From the NCBI GenBank assembly GCA_021815655.1, contig JAKAGJ010000159.1:1-6077 (forward strand): 6,077 nt of DNA, read 5' to 3'. Below are positions 1 to 5,776 of the stretch, one piece after another. Position 1 is the stretch's first letter. Each line of letters starts with the position of its first letter. The stretch is from Deltaproteobacteria bacterium. GTDB lineage: Bacteria; Desulfobacterota; Desulfarculia; Desulfarculales; Desulfarculaceae. The notes beneath the pieces are model-generated. The model did no database searches, was not told the origin of the DNA, and worked only from the letters and a program-made list of their open reading frames with translations. Position numbers and translations under genes: made by a program.

Positions 1-318
1 GTGATGGCGGGCGATGCGCCGGTTCAGGATGTCGATGCCAGTACGGGAGATGTCGATGGACCAGACCCGGGCCCCCAGCAGGGCGAAGTAGATCGACTCC
101 TCGCCCATGCCGCAGCCCAGGTCCAGGAGGTCCTTGCCCTTGAGGTCGCCCAAAAGCCGGGCCGAGCGCTGACGCCAGTCCCACATCTCATGGGGGTGGG
201 AATATTTGGCGAACATGCCCGGGTTCACCTCCAGGTCCTGGGCCCAGGGCCCGTACTGCTGGTCGGCGAAGCCGGCCTCGTCGGCCAGCAGCCTTTCCCG
301 GGATTGGGGCTCCGGCAT
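1..318 (-). CDS. Class I SAM-dependent methyltransferase, 3' part beyond the window
   Basis: This partial gene runs off the left edge; 106 N-terminal residues are visible. The reading begins MPEPQSRERLLADEAGFAD. It contains the SAM-binding motif I of Rossmann-fold methyltransferases, LLDLGCGMGEES at residues 64-75, followed by the strand-2 acidic residue in WSIDIS (D89), which normally binds the ribose hydroxyls of SAM. By family it transfers a methyl group from SAM; the acceptor cannot be read because the substrate-recognition half is missing. The ATG lies two bases after the TGA of the radical SAM gene, with GGAGG seven bases upstream of it, inside the end of that gene, so the two are co-transcribed and probably translationally coupled. 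The N-terminal ~60 residues before the Rossmann core (with WDWRQR) resemble the lead-in of small-molecule methyltransferases, but I assign no subfamily. Confidence 0.88.
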   Translation of the reverse strand, partial: MPEPQSRERLLADEAGFADQQYGPWAQDLEVNPGMFAKYSHPHEMWDWRQRSARLLGDLKGKDLLDLGCGMGEESIYFALLGARVWSIDISRTGIDILNRRIARHH

Positions 319-320
319 GC

Positions 321-1355
321 TCACACCTCCCGCCGCTGCTTGAGCTTGGCCAGCACCTTGGAGGCGAAGTCGGCCGGGTCGCGGCGGGCCAGGAAGAGAT
401 ACTTGCGCCACAGGGCCGAGCGCCGGGGCGCGGGGTTGTCCGGGCACTGGGGGCTGCACCAGGAGTAGTCGCCCTTCTTCACCTTGTCGCGGAAGCGCCG
501 GGCCGGGCCGCTCTCCACGATTTCCTCGATGGGGGCGCGGTGGGTGTTGCCGATCACCTGCCAGGTGTCGCAGCAGACCCGCACGTCGCCGCGCTCGTCC
601 ACCACCAGGTTGCCGAAGGGCAGGGGGCAGACCTTGGGCCGGGCCACGGCCGGGGCCGCCTCGCTCCCGCCGCCCAGGCCCAGGGCCCGCTCCAGGGAGC
701 CCAGGCCGTCCACCCGGAGGCCGGCCGCCATCTGGCGGCGGATGCCCCCCACGAGGGCCTCCAGCTCGACCCGGGGGGGCAGTCCGCTGGTGCTCAGGAT
801 GGGGTCCACCAGGAACTCCACCCAGTCCACCCCCAGGCGGGCCCCCAGGGCGGCGAAGTCGGCCAGCTCGCCCAGGTTGGGGCGGATGGCCACTGCCGAC
901 AGCGAAACCCGGGGCTGGCCGCCCTGGCGCAGGGCCAGCACCCGGCCGATGTTCTCCAGGGCGCGCTCGAAGTTGCCCAGGCGTACCACCTTGGCATAGG
1001 TCTGGGGCGTGGCGGCGTTGATGGAGAAGTTCACGTGGCTGCACTGCTCCAGCAGGGTTTCCAGCCAGAACTCGCTCAGCACCACGCCGTTGGTGGCCAG
1101 GGTCAGCCGCAGGTTGGGGTAGGCCCGGGCCATCTGGGCGAAGTCCTTGCAGTTGGGCATGATGGTGGGCTCGCCGCCCTGGATCTTGACGTGGCTCAGA
1201 TGGGGATAGAGGGGCTTCAGGTGCTCGCGGTAGATCACCGCCGGCATGTTGTGGCGGCTGGAGAAGTCGCGCTGGTAGCACATGACGCAGCGCACGTTGC
1301 ATTGCAGACCCATAATCAGGTGCAGGCGGCGTATGCGGCTCAGGGCCTCGGACAT
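321..1355 (-). CDS. Radical SAM/SPASM domain protein
   Basis: A 344-residue cytosolic iron-sulfur enzyme of the radical SAM superfamily. The cluster motif CX3CX2C is C19-C23-C26 (QCNVRCVMCYQ), and the SAM-binding GGEP motif is at 60-63 (IQGGEPTIMPN). The C-terminal third has a SPASM/Twitch-like cysteine set (C243, C261, C262, C300, C304), including the typical form CPLPFGNLVVDERGDVRVCC, which in this superfamily binds auxiliary 4Fe-4S cluster(s). Such proteins cleave SAM to a 5'-deoxyadenosyl radical; SPASM members include peptide-modifying enzymes, sulfatase maturases and many uncharacterised proteins linked to cell-surface glycan loci. No precursor-peptide gene is visible in the window. The ATG at 1355-1353 is preceded by a GGGGGAG stretch close to the start. 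A methyltransferase gene follows after two bases, so a joint two-step modification is likely. The exact substrate is unknown. Confidence 0.93.
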   Translation of the reverse strand: MSEALSRIRRLHLIMGLQCNVRCVMCYQRDFSSRHNMPAVIYREHLKPLYPHLSHVKIQGGEPTIMPNCKDFAQMARAYPNLRLTLATNGVVLSEFWLETLLEQCSHVNFSINAATPQTYAKVVRLGNFERALENIGRVLALRQGGQPRVSLSAVAIRPNLGELADFAALGARLGVDWVEFLVDPILSTSGLPPRVELEALVGGIRRQMAAGLRVDGLGSLERALGLGGGSEAAPAVARPKVCPLPFGNLVVDERGDVRVCCDTWQVIGNTHRAPIEEIVESGPARRFRDKVKKGDYSWCSPQCPDNPAPRRSALWRKYLFLARRDPADFASKVLAKLKQRREV

Positions 1356-1379
1356 CGGCTCCCCCGCTGGCTTTGGCTT

Positions 1380-1397
1380 CTGGGGTCCGGCCCCCAG
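1380..1397. repeat. Short GC-rich inverted repeat
   Basis: CTGGGG at 1380-1385 pairs with CCCCAG at 1392-1397 around a six-base loop. It lies 25 bases upstream of the radical SAM start in that gene's sense and would sit in its leader RNA if transcription begins upstream. No T-tract follows on either strand, so a terminator role is unsupported. In such GC-rich DNA a six-base stem can arise by chance. Confidence 0.35.
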
Positions 1398-1415
1398 GGC
1401 GGGCCAGGGACGGCC

Positions 1416-1459
1416 CGCGCGAAATCACGCCAAATCACCATTTGGCGTGATTTCGCGCG
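1416..1459. repeat. Perfect 20-bp inverted repeat with 4-base loop
   Basis: The left arm at 1416-1435 (CGCGCGAAATCACGCCAAAT) is the exact reverse complement of the arm at 1440-1459, separated only by CACC. As RNA this is a very stable 20-bp hairpin; as DNA it could be a cruciform, a dimeric protein site or the remnant of a small mobile or REP-like element. There is no run of T after either arm, which argues against a standard intrinsic terminator, although a stem this stable could still impede RNA polymerase or block RNA decay between mltG and the radical SAM gene. The sequence is seen directly; the role is inference. Confidence 0.85.
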
Positions 1460-1492
1460 CTTGACAAAAGTTACTTTCGGCAAGCGCCAAGA

Positions 1493-1518
1493 GGAGAAAG
1501 CCATCCCTGGCTTTCTCC
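1493..1518. repeat. 11-bp inverted repeat, possible mltG terminator or element end
   Basis: GGAGAAAGCCA at 1493-1503 pairs perfectly with TGGCTTTCTCC at 1508-1518 around a four-base loop (TCCC). It lies about 55 bases past the mltG stop in mltG's sense. The minus-strand sequence after the stem is TCTTGGCG rather than a uridine run, so termination is possible but not typical. Confidence 0.6.
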
Positions 1519-1571
1519 GACACATTGATAGACTCTGCCAAGCCCGCGGCCAAAAGGCAAGCGCCACCTCC

Positions 1572-2579
1572 TCAGCGTCCCCGCTGTTGGCGGCGCAGGC
1601 GGATGACGTTGTTCACCTGGTCGCGGTAGTCCACGCTGAAGGCGTGGCTGCCGTCGCCCCGGGCCACGAAATAGAGGTAGTCCACCTGGGCCGGGCGCAC
1701 GGCCGCCCTCAGGCTGGCCAGGCCCGGCGAGCAGATGGGCCCCGGCGGCAGCCCCTCGCGGGTGTAGGTGTTGTAGGCGTGGTCCCTGGCCAGATCCTCG
1801 CGGGTGGGGCCGCCGCCCGTCCCGGAGAGGCCGTAGAGCACCGTGGGGTCGGCCTGGAGCTTCATGCCCAGCCGCAGGCGGTTCAAGTAGACCGCGCTGA
1901 TCAGGGGGCGCTCGGCCTCCACCTGGGCCTCGCGCTCCACGATGCTGGCCAGGGTGACGGCCTCGCGGCGGCTGAGGCCCAGGGCCTGGGCCGCCGGGTC
2001 CAGGGCCTCCCATTCCTGCTGGAAGCGCCTGACCAGGGCCGCCAGCACCGCCCGCGCCCCCAGTCCCCGGGCCAGGCGGTAGGTGTCGGGAAAGAGATAG
2101 CCCTCCAGGCTGTCACCCTTGAGCCCCAGGCCGGCGATGAAGGCGGGGTCGCGGGCCAGCTCCAGGGCCCTGTCCCGCTCCAGCAGGCGCAGGCCGGCCA
2201 GGCGGTCGACGATCTGCTCCAGGGTGAAGCCCTCGGGGATGAGCGCCTGGTGCAGCACCACCCGGCCGGCGGCCAGGATGGCCACGATCTGGCGCAGGCT
2301 CATGGCCGGACCCAGGGAATATTCGCCGGCCCGCAGGCGGCCGGCCTGGCCGGTGAGCCGGGCGGCCAGGGCCAGCATCCAGGGCCCCTCGATCACCCCG
2401 GCCTGTTTGAGCAGCCGTCCCACCTGCATGACCCCGGCGCCCTTGGGCACCTCCACCAGCACCTCGGCCCCGGCCGGGGAGCGGCGGCTGTCCAGCAGCA
2501 TCCGCCGGGCCAGCATGAGGCTGGGCGGCAGAAAGGCCACGATCAGCACCAGGGCCAGGATGAGGCGGGCTCTCTTCAT
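1572..2579 (-). CDS. mltG: Endolytic murein transglycosylase MltG (YceG-like)
   Basis: MltG is an inner-membrane lytic transglycosylase that cuts nascent peptidoglycan strands and limits glycan chain length during cell-wall growth. From the ATG chosen here the protein has 335 residues: a membrane anchor near residues 5-27 (ARLILALVLIVAFLPPSLML), a LysM-like region, then the YceG catalytic domain. Family landmarks are LEGYLFPDTY at 158-167, ASIVERE with the presumed catalytic Glu at E215 (E218 in E. coli MltG), LQADPT at 241-246 and YNTYTREGLPPGPICSPG at 269-286. Length is normal. An in-frame GTG at 2615 would add 12 residues but has no ribosome binding site; the ATG at 2579 puts KRAR directly before the membrane segment and has a weak GGGA just upstream, so I prefer it. 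The gene is divergent from the Sel1 gene. In many bacteria mltG sits next to ruvX; here the Sel1 gene lies between them. Confidence 0.95.
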   Translation of the reverse strand: MKRARLILALVLIVAFLPPSLMLARRMLLDSRRSPAGAEVLVEVPKGAGVMQVGRLLKQAGVIEGPWMLALAARLTGQAGRLRAGEYSLGPAMSLRQIVAILAAGRVVLHQALIPEGFTLEQIVDRLAGLRLLERDRALELARDPAFIAGLGLKGDSLEGYLFPDTYRLARGLGARAVLAALVRRFQQEWEALDPAAQALGLSRREAVTLASIVEREAQVEAERPLISAVYLNRLRLGMKLQADPTVLYGLSGTGGGPTREDLARDHAYNTYTREGLPPGPICSPGLASLRAAVRPAQVDYLYFVARGDGSHAFSVDYRDQVNNVIRLRRQQRGR

Positions 2580-2621
2580 AATCCCAAACGAAGCCGGCGC
2601 CACGTCAGCTTTCACAGGTTG

Positions 2622-2649
2622 TTGCCAAGGGTGTTCATAATACTACAAT
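2622..2649 (+). promoter_or_regulatory. Predicted sigma70 promoter of the Sel1-repeat gene
   Basis: TTGCCA at 2622-2627 and TACAAT at 2644-2649 are each one base from consensus, with a 16-base spacer. Transcription would begin near 2656, giving a leader of about 109 bases before the Sel1 start codon. This lies in the 185-bp gap between divergent genes and is locally AT-richer than its surroundings. No convincing opposite-facing promoter for mltG was seen, although TATTAT at 2642-2637 on the minus strand could be a -10 without a good -35. Confidence 0.5.
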
Positions 2650-2752
2650 CCATCCCCCGCCGCGTCACCAGGCCTCCCGCCGCCTCCCCTAGAAAACCTT
2701 GGCGACCGTGGTAGGCTAGCAGCAGGCACCACTGCCAGACGGCACCCGCACC

Positions 2753-2757
2753 GGAGG
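2753..2757 (+). promoter_or_regulatory. Ribosome binding site of the Sel1-repeat gene
   Basis: GGAGG lies seven bases before the ATG at 2765. It fixes this start, which also puts a classical signal peptide at the N-terminus. Confidence 0.8.
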
Positions 2758-2764
2758 AACGACC

Positions 2765-4000
2765 ATGCGCCGCGCGCTCACAGCCCTTGCCCTCTTGCTG
2801 TTCCTGGCCGTCCCGGCCCGCGCCGACCTTAACGCCGGCCTGGAGGCCTATGGCCGGGGCGACTTCGCCCAGGCCATGAAGGATTTGACCCCCCTGGCCC
2901 AGGCCGGCGACCCCCAGGCCCAGGGGCTCATCGGCAACATGTACTACGCCGGTCAGGGCGCGCCCAAGGATCTGGCCCAGGCCGCCGCCTGGTTCAGGAA
3001 GGCCGCCGAGCAGGGCCTGGCCACCGCCCAGGGCATCCTGGGGGTGATGTACTTCCACGGCCAGGGCGTGCCCCAGGACCATGCCCAGGCCCTGAAGTGG
3101 TACCGCCTGGCCGCCGAGCAGGGGCTGGCCGAGGCCCAGTTCAGCCTGGGCGGAATGTACGAGAAGGGCCAGGGCGTGCCGGCCGACCCGGGCCAGGCCG
3201 CCAAGTGGTATCGCCTGGCCGCCGAGCAGGACCTGGCCGACGCCCAGGTGAACCTGGGCGGTCTCTACCACCAGGGCCAGGGCGTGGTGAAGGACTACAC
3301 CCAGGCCGTGAAGTGGTTCCGCAGGGCCGCCGAGCAGAACGTGGCCCAGGCCCAGTACAACCTGGGGATGATGTACGGCCAGGGCCAGGGGGTGGTGCAG
3401 GACGCGGCCGAGGCCGAGCATTGGTTCAGGAAGGCCGCCCAGCAGGGCGACCGCCGGGCCATGTTTGCCGTGGGCAACCTGCACTACGCCGGCCAGGGCA
3501 TCCCCCGCGACCTGGGCCAGGCCCGCCAGTGGTTCCTGAAGGCCGCCCAGTTGGGCGATGTCCGCGCCCAGTACAACCTGGGGGTGATCCATCAGCAGGG
3601 CCAGGGGGTGGCGGCCGACCCGGCCCAGGCCATGAAGTGGTACCAGATGGCCGCCGCCCAGGGTCAGGCCGAGGCCCAGTACAACCTGGGCGTGGCCCAC
3701 TACACCGGCCAGGGCCTGCCCCAGGACCACCAGCAGGCCACCCGCTGGTTCCGTCTGGCCGCCGGCCAGGGCTACCCGCCGGCCCAGTACTACCTGGGCG
3801 ACATGTACGCCCAGGGCCTGGGGGTGCCTCGGGATGACCAGCAGGCCTACATGTGGCTGAGCCTGGCCGCCAGCGGCCTGGCCGGCCCGGGCCAGGAAAA
3901 GGCCCTGCAAAAGCTGAACGGCATCGCCTCGCGCCTGAGCCCCAGCGCCCTGGGCGAGGCCCGGGAATGGGCCCGCCAGTGGAAGCCGTCCCGACCTTAA
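2765..4000 (+). CDS. Secreted Sel1-like (TPR-type) repeat protein
   Basis: A 411-residue protein with a Sec signal peptide (MRRALTALALLLFLAVPARA, probable cut after A20 before D21), so it is expected in the periplasm. A short helical lead-in (21-47) is followed by nine contiguous 36-residue Sel1-like repeats at residues 48-371, each following roughly GxxxAQxxLGxMYxxGQGVxxDxxQAxxWFRxAAEQ, and a 40-residue tail (372-411). Sel1 repeats form alpha-alpha superhelices that bind proteins; bacterial examples act as scaffolds or regulators in envelope processes, exopolysaccharide export or host interaction. No enzymatic domain is present, so an adaptor role is the best guess and the partner is unknown. 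The gene has its own promoter and ribosome binding site and ends by overlapping the ruvX stop codon. It lies between mltG and ruvX; a link to cell-wall work is conceivable but unproven. Confidence 0.93.
   Translation: MRRALTALALLLFLAVPARADLNAGLEAYGRGDFAQAMKDLTPLAQAGDPQAQGLIGNMYYAGQGAPKDLAQAAAWFRKAAEQGLATAQGILGVMYFHGQGVPQDHAQALKWYRLAAEQGLAEAQFSLGGMYEKGQGVPADPGQAAKWYRLAAEQDLADAQVNLGGLYHQGQGVVKDYTQAVKWFRRAAEQNVAQAQYNLGMMYGQGQGVVQDAAEAEHWFRKAAQQGDRRAMFAVGNLHYAGQGIPRDLGQARQWFLKAAQLGDVRAQYNLGVIHQQGQGVAADPAQAMKWYQMAAAQGQAEAQYNLGVAHYTGQGLPQDHQQATRWFRLAAGQGYPPAQYYLGDMYAQGLGVPRDDQQAYMWLSLAASGLAGPGQEKALQKLNGIASRLSPSALGEAREWARQWKPSRP
2906..3877 (+). repeat. Nine tandem 108-bp units encoding Sel1 repeats
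   Basis: The units begin at 2906, 3014, 3122, 3230, 3338, 3446, 3554, 3662 and 3770, each exactly 108 bp with no insertions or spacers between them. The best conserved words encode GQG, AQYNLG and KWYRLAAEQ; units 2 and 3 share long stretches around the KWYRLAAEQ codons. The first and last units are the most divergent (AAAWF and AYMWLSLAASG), as expected of superhelix caps. The regular unit and high similarity make copy-number change by recombination or slippage possible. Confidence 0.9.
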
Positions 4001-4449
4001 CCTTGTTCTCCCTCCACCCCCCGGCCGTCCAGAAAGCGGCGCAGGATCAGGGCGGCGGCCAGCTTGTCCACCACCCCGCGTCGCCGGGCGCGCGAGGCCC
4101 CGCCCTCTATGAGCAGTTCGTGGGCCTCGGCCGTGGTGGCCCACTCGTCCACATAGGCCACGGGCAGGCCGGTGGCCCGCGCCAGGCGCTTGCCCAGGGC
4201 CAGGGCCTTCTCGGCGCTCTCGCCCAGGGAGTCGTCGTCGTCGCGCCGCGGCAGGCCCAGCACCAGGAGCACCGCGCCCTGCTCGGCGGCCACCCGGGCG
4301 ATGGCCGCCACGTCGGCGTCGCGGCCGGCGCGCTCCAGCACCAGGAGCGGCTGGGCCAGGGTGCGCTCGGCGTCGCTGACGGCCAGGCCGATGCGCCTGC
4401 TGCCCACGTCCAGCGCGATTATCTTGCCTGTATTTAAGGTCTTATCCAA
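3997..4449 (-). CDS. ruvX: RuvX/YqgF family RNase H-fold nuclease
   Basis: A 150-residue protein of the YqgF/RuvX family, nearly universal in bacteria and described as a putative Holliday junction resolvase and as a factor in 16S rRNA 5'-end maturation (YqgF in E. coli). The visible family signature includes IALDVGSRRIGLAVSD with acidic D14, the VLGLPRRDDDDSLG loop, VDEWATTAEAHELL with E102, and RRRGVVDKLAAALILRRFLD with D128. These give the three expected metal-binding acidic residues, so an active enzyme is likely. The start is TTG at 4449: no ATG or GTG lies between it and the conserved core, and GAGG stands seven bases upstream on the minus strand. The N-terminal seven codons are AT-rich. 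The TAA stop overlaps the Sel1 gene's TAA by three bases within TTAA, tail-to-tail. The gene is divergent from the ATPase gene. Confidence 0.94.
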   Translation of the reverse strand: MDKTLNTGKIIALDVGSRRIGLAVSDAERTLAQPLLVLERAGRDADVAAIARVAAEQGAVLLVLGLPRRDDDDSLGESAEKALALGKRLARATGLPVAYVDEWATTAEAHELLIEGGASRARRRGVVDKLAAALILRRFLDGRGVEGEQG

Positions 4450-4472
4450 TTGGCACCCTCGGAAGCTTTCCC

Positions 4473-4500
4473 TTGACAGGCCCGCTGCAATTAGTATTAT
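4473..4500 (+). promoter_or_regulatory. Strong predicted sigma70 promoter for the ATPase-selB unit
   Basis: A perfect -35 box TTGACA (4473-4478) and -10 box TATTAT (4495-4500, one mismatch) are 16 bases apart. Transcription would start near 4507 and leave a leader of about 28 bases. The -35 lies about 24 bases upstream of the ruvX start codon, in a short divergent gap, so regulators binding here could affect both directions. Because selB overlaps the end of the ATPase gene, this promoter probably serves selB too. Confidence 0.65.
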
Positions 4501-4522
4501 TTAGTCGCAAGGCTAAATTTAG
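4499..4522. promoter_or_regulatory. Palindromic TTTAG/CTAAA sites at the predicted transcription start
   Basis: ATTTAG (4499-4504) and CTAAAT (4513-4518) form an inverted repeat around eight bases, and CTAAATTTAG (4513-4522) is itself a perfect 10-bp palindrome running into the AGGAG ribosome binding site (4521-4525). Its place between the -10 box and the start codon suits an operator or a leader structure that masks the ribosome binding site. The elements are short and AT-rich, so chance is a serious alternative. Confidence 0.3.
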
Positions 4523-4525
4523 GAG
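4521..4525 (+). promoter_or_regulatory. Ribosome binding site of the ATPase gene
   Basis: AGGAG stands nine bases before the ATG at 4535 and supports this start over later in-frame ATGs, which would remove the conserved NPFRPGAG lead-in. Confidence 0.7.
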
Positions 4526-4534
4526 CTAGTATAA

Positions 4535-5776
4535 ATGACGCTAAATCCACCGCCCATAAAAAACCCGTTTCGGCCGGGCGCGGGCCATATGCCCCCCTAC
4601 CTGGCGGGGCGCAAAGCGGAAACAAATGAATTTGTCAAATTATTACAGCAAGATATTATTCTAGACAACATGATTCTAACCGGCCTGCGCGGCGTGGGCA
4701 AGACAGTGCTGCTGGAAACGTTCAAGCCCTTGGCCATGCAGGAGCATTGGGTCTGGGTGGGCACCGACATCTCCGAAACCGCCACGGTGAACGAACAGAA
4801 CTTCGCCGTGCGCATTCTCACCGACCTGGCCGTGCTGTTCTCCTCCTACGTGGTATCTACTAGCACCATAAACAAGCTCGGGTTCACCACCGCCAGCGAG
4901 CGGGAGAAAACCACCCTAAATTATGATACCTTGCTGGCCGTATTCAACGGCACTCCCGGGCTCGTCTCCGACAAGCTCAAGTACACCCTGCGTTTTATCT
5001 GGGAGTGCCTGGACGGCCTGGTCAAGGGGATCGTCTTCGCCTATGACGAGGCGCAAAACCTGTCCGATCAGGAAGGAAAGGACCAGTATCCCCTTTCCAT
5101 GCTCCTGGACGTGTTCCAGTCCATACAGCGCTCTGATATACCGTTCATGCTGGTGCTCACGGGGCTGCCCACCCTTTTCCCCAAGCTGGTCGAGGCCAGG
5201 ACCTACGCCGAAAGGATGTTCCACGTGGTTTTCCTGGACCGCCTCGAACCCCGGGACAGCCGGGACGCCATACTCAAGCCAATTGAGGATATGGGAAGCC
5301 CCATCAGCCTGAACGAGGACTCGGTGGAAAAGGTGATCGCCATCTCTGGTGGCTACCCCTACTTCATCCAGTTCATCTGCCGCGAGATGTTCGACGCCTT
5401 GATTCAAAGGGCCGGCGAGGGCCTGGCCCTGGAGGTCCCCGTGGAGGACATCGTCCGCAAACTCGACAACGACTTTTTCGCTGGCCGCTGGTCCAAGGCC
5501 ACTGACCGGCAGCGCGAGTTGCTCTCCCTGGTGGTGCAGCTCAAGTCCGCCGATGCCGAGTTCACCGTACAGGAGATCGTGGACCAGTCCCGCAAGTCCC
5601 GGCGCAAGCCGTTCAGCAACAGCCACGTTCACCAGATGCTCACCGCATTGGCCAACGCCGGCCTGGTCTACAAGAACAGGCATGGCAGATACTCCTTTGC
5701 CGTGCCCTTGCTGGCCGACTTCATCCGGCGTCAGGCCGACAAGACCCCTACCTTGTCATTGGAGTCCCGGTCATGA
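4535..5776 (+). CDS. AAA-type P-loop ATPase with C-terminal winged-helix region
   Basis: A 413-residue soluble ATP-binding protein of the AAA_16/ORC-like (possibly STAND-related) kind. The N-terminus has NPFRPGAG (10-17) and a box-II-like LAGRKAE (23-29). Walker A is GLRGVGKT (50-57), Walker B is VFAYDEAQ with D171-E172, a sensor-1-like LVLTGLP has T209, and SGGYPYFIQ (271-279) matches the lid-domain region of the AAA_16/ORC class. Residues about 322-399 look like a winged helix ([17 protein letters not shown], then [15 protein letters not shown]), suggesting DNA or protein binding. There is no signal peptide, membrane segment, nuclease or other effector domain. Relatives are mostly annotated only as ATP-binding proteins, so the function is unknown; a regulatory, DNA-handling or defence-associated switch role is inference. 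It has its own promoter and overlaps selB by ATGA. Its first ~50 codons are AT-rich (AAATTATTACAGCAAGATAT), unlike the neighbours, hinting at horizontal acquisition. Confidence 0.9.
   Translation: MTLNPPPIKNPFRPGAGHMPPYLAGRKAETNEFVKLLQQDIILDNMILTGLRGVGKTVLLETFKPLAMQEHWVWVGTDISETATVNEQNFAVRILTDLAVLFSSYVVSTSTINKLGFTTASEREKTTLNYDTLLAVFNGTPGLVSDKLKYTLRFIWECLDGLVKGIVFAYDEAQNLSDQEGKDQYPLSMLLDVFQSIQRSDIPFMLVLTGLPTLFPKLVEARTYAERMFHVVFLDRLEPRDSRDAILKPIEDMGSPISLNEDSVEKVIAISGGYPYFIQFICREMFDALIQRAGEGLALEVPVEDIVRKLDNDFFAGRWSKATDRQRELLSLVVQLKSADAEFTVQEIVDQSRKSRRKPFSNSHVHQMLTALANAGLVYKNRHGRYSFAVPLLADFIRRQADKTPTLSLESRS

Larger units (their letters stand above)
1356..1571. other. Hairpin-rich intergenic region between mltG and the radical SAM gene
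   Basis: This 216-bp gap has no credible gene. It holds three inverted repeats (1380-1397, 1416-1459 and 1493-1518) and a direct repeat, GGCAAGCGCCA, at 1479-1489 and 1556-1566. Local composition is mixed, with AT-containing words such as AAAGTTACTTT set among GC-rich flanks, unlike the adjacent genes. On the minus strand a weak sigma70-like pair, TTGGCC (1553-1548) and TATCAA (1530-1525) with a 17-base spacer, could start the radical SAM/methyltransferase transcript, but it matches the consensus at only eight of twelve positions. The stretch may be an interspersed intergenic repeat, a terminator region for mltG, or both. Confidence 0.6.

Noticed and set aside
1..468. A 155-codon plus-strand open frame at the left edge
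   Set aside because: It lies opposite the methyltransferase, whose motif I (DLGCGMGEES) and ribosome binding site are clear, and opposite the end of the radical SAM gene.
1461..1489. TTGACA at 1461-1466 as a plus-strand promoter
   Set aside because: There is no -10-like hexamer at 15-19 bases (the sequence there is GC-rich, GCGCCA), and no plus-strand gene follows.
1416..1518. Classical intrinsic terminators at the two large hairpins
   Set aside because: Neither stem is followed by a run of T on either strand; I kept them as inverted repeats and did not annotate them as terminators.
2580..2615. GTG at 2615 as the mltG start
   Set aside because: No ribosome binding site precedes it, and the extra 12 residues would push the membrane anchor inward; the ATG at 2579 gives a typical MltG N-terminus, though its own ribosome binding site is weak.
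540..2714. A 724-codon plus-strand open frame across the radical SAM gene and mltG
   Set aside because: It is the antisense shadow of two well-supported minus-strand genes joined across an intergenic region; the translation is rich in Q, G, A and H with no domain signal.
2906..3877. Regular repeats that might be a CRISPR array
   Set aside because: The period is 108 bp with no unique spacers, and the units encode in-frame 36-residue Sel1 repeats.
2612..4144. A 510-codon open frame antisense to the Sel1 gene
   Set aside because: It is a by-product of the 108-bp repeat and high GC: its translation is low-complexity (repeated HALALLVH and LLGGQAVPL words), it spans two other genes and the mltG promoter region, and it has no recognisable domain.
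4916..5683. A 255-codon minus-strand open frame inside the ATPase gene
   Set aside because: It is antisense to Walker B, sensor 1 and the winged-helix region of a clear ATPase, and shows no recognisable motif.
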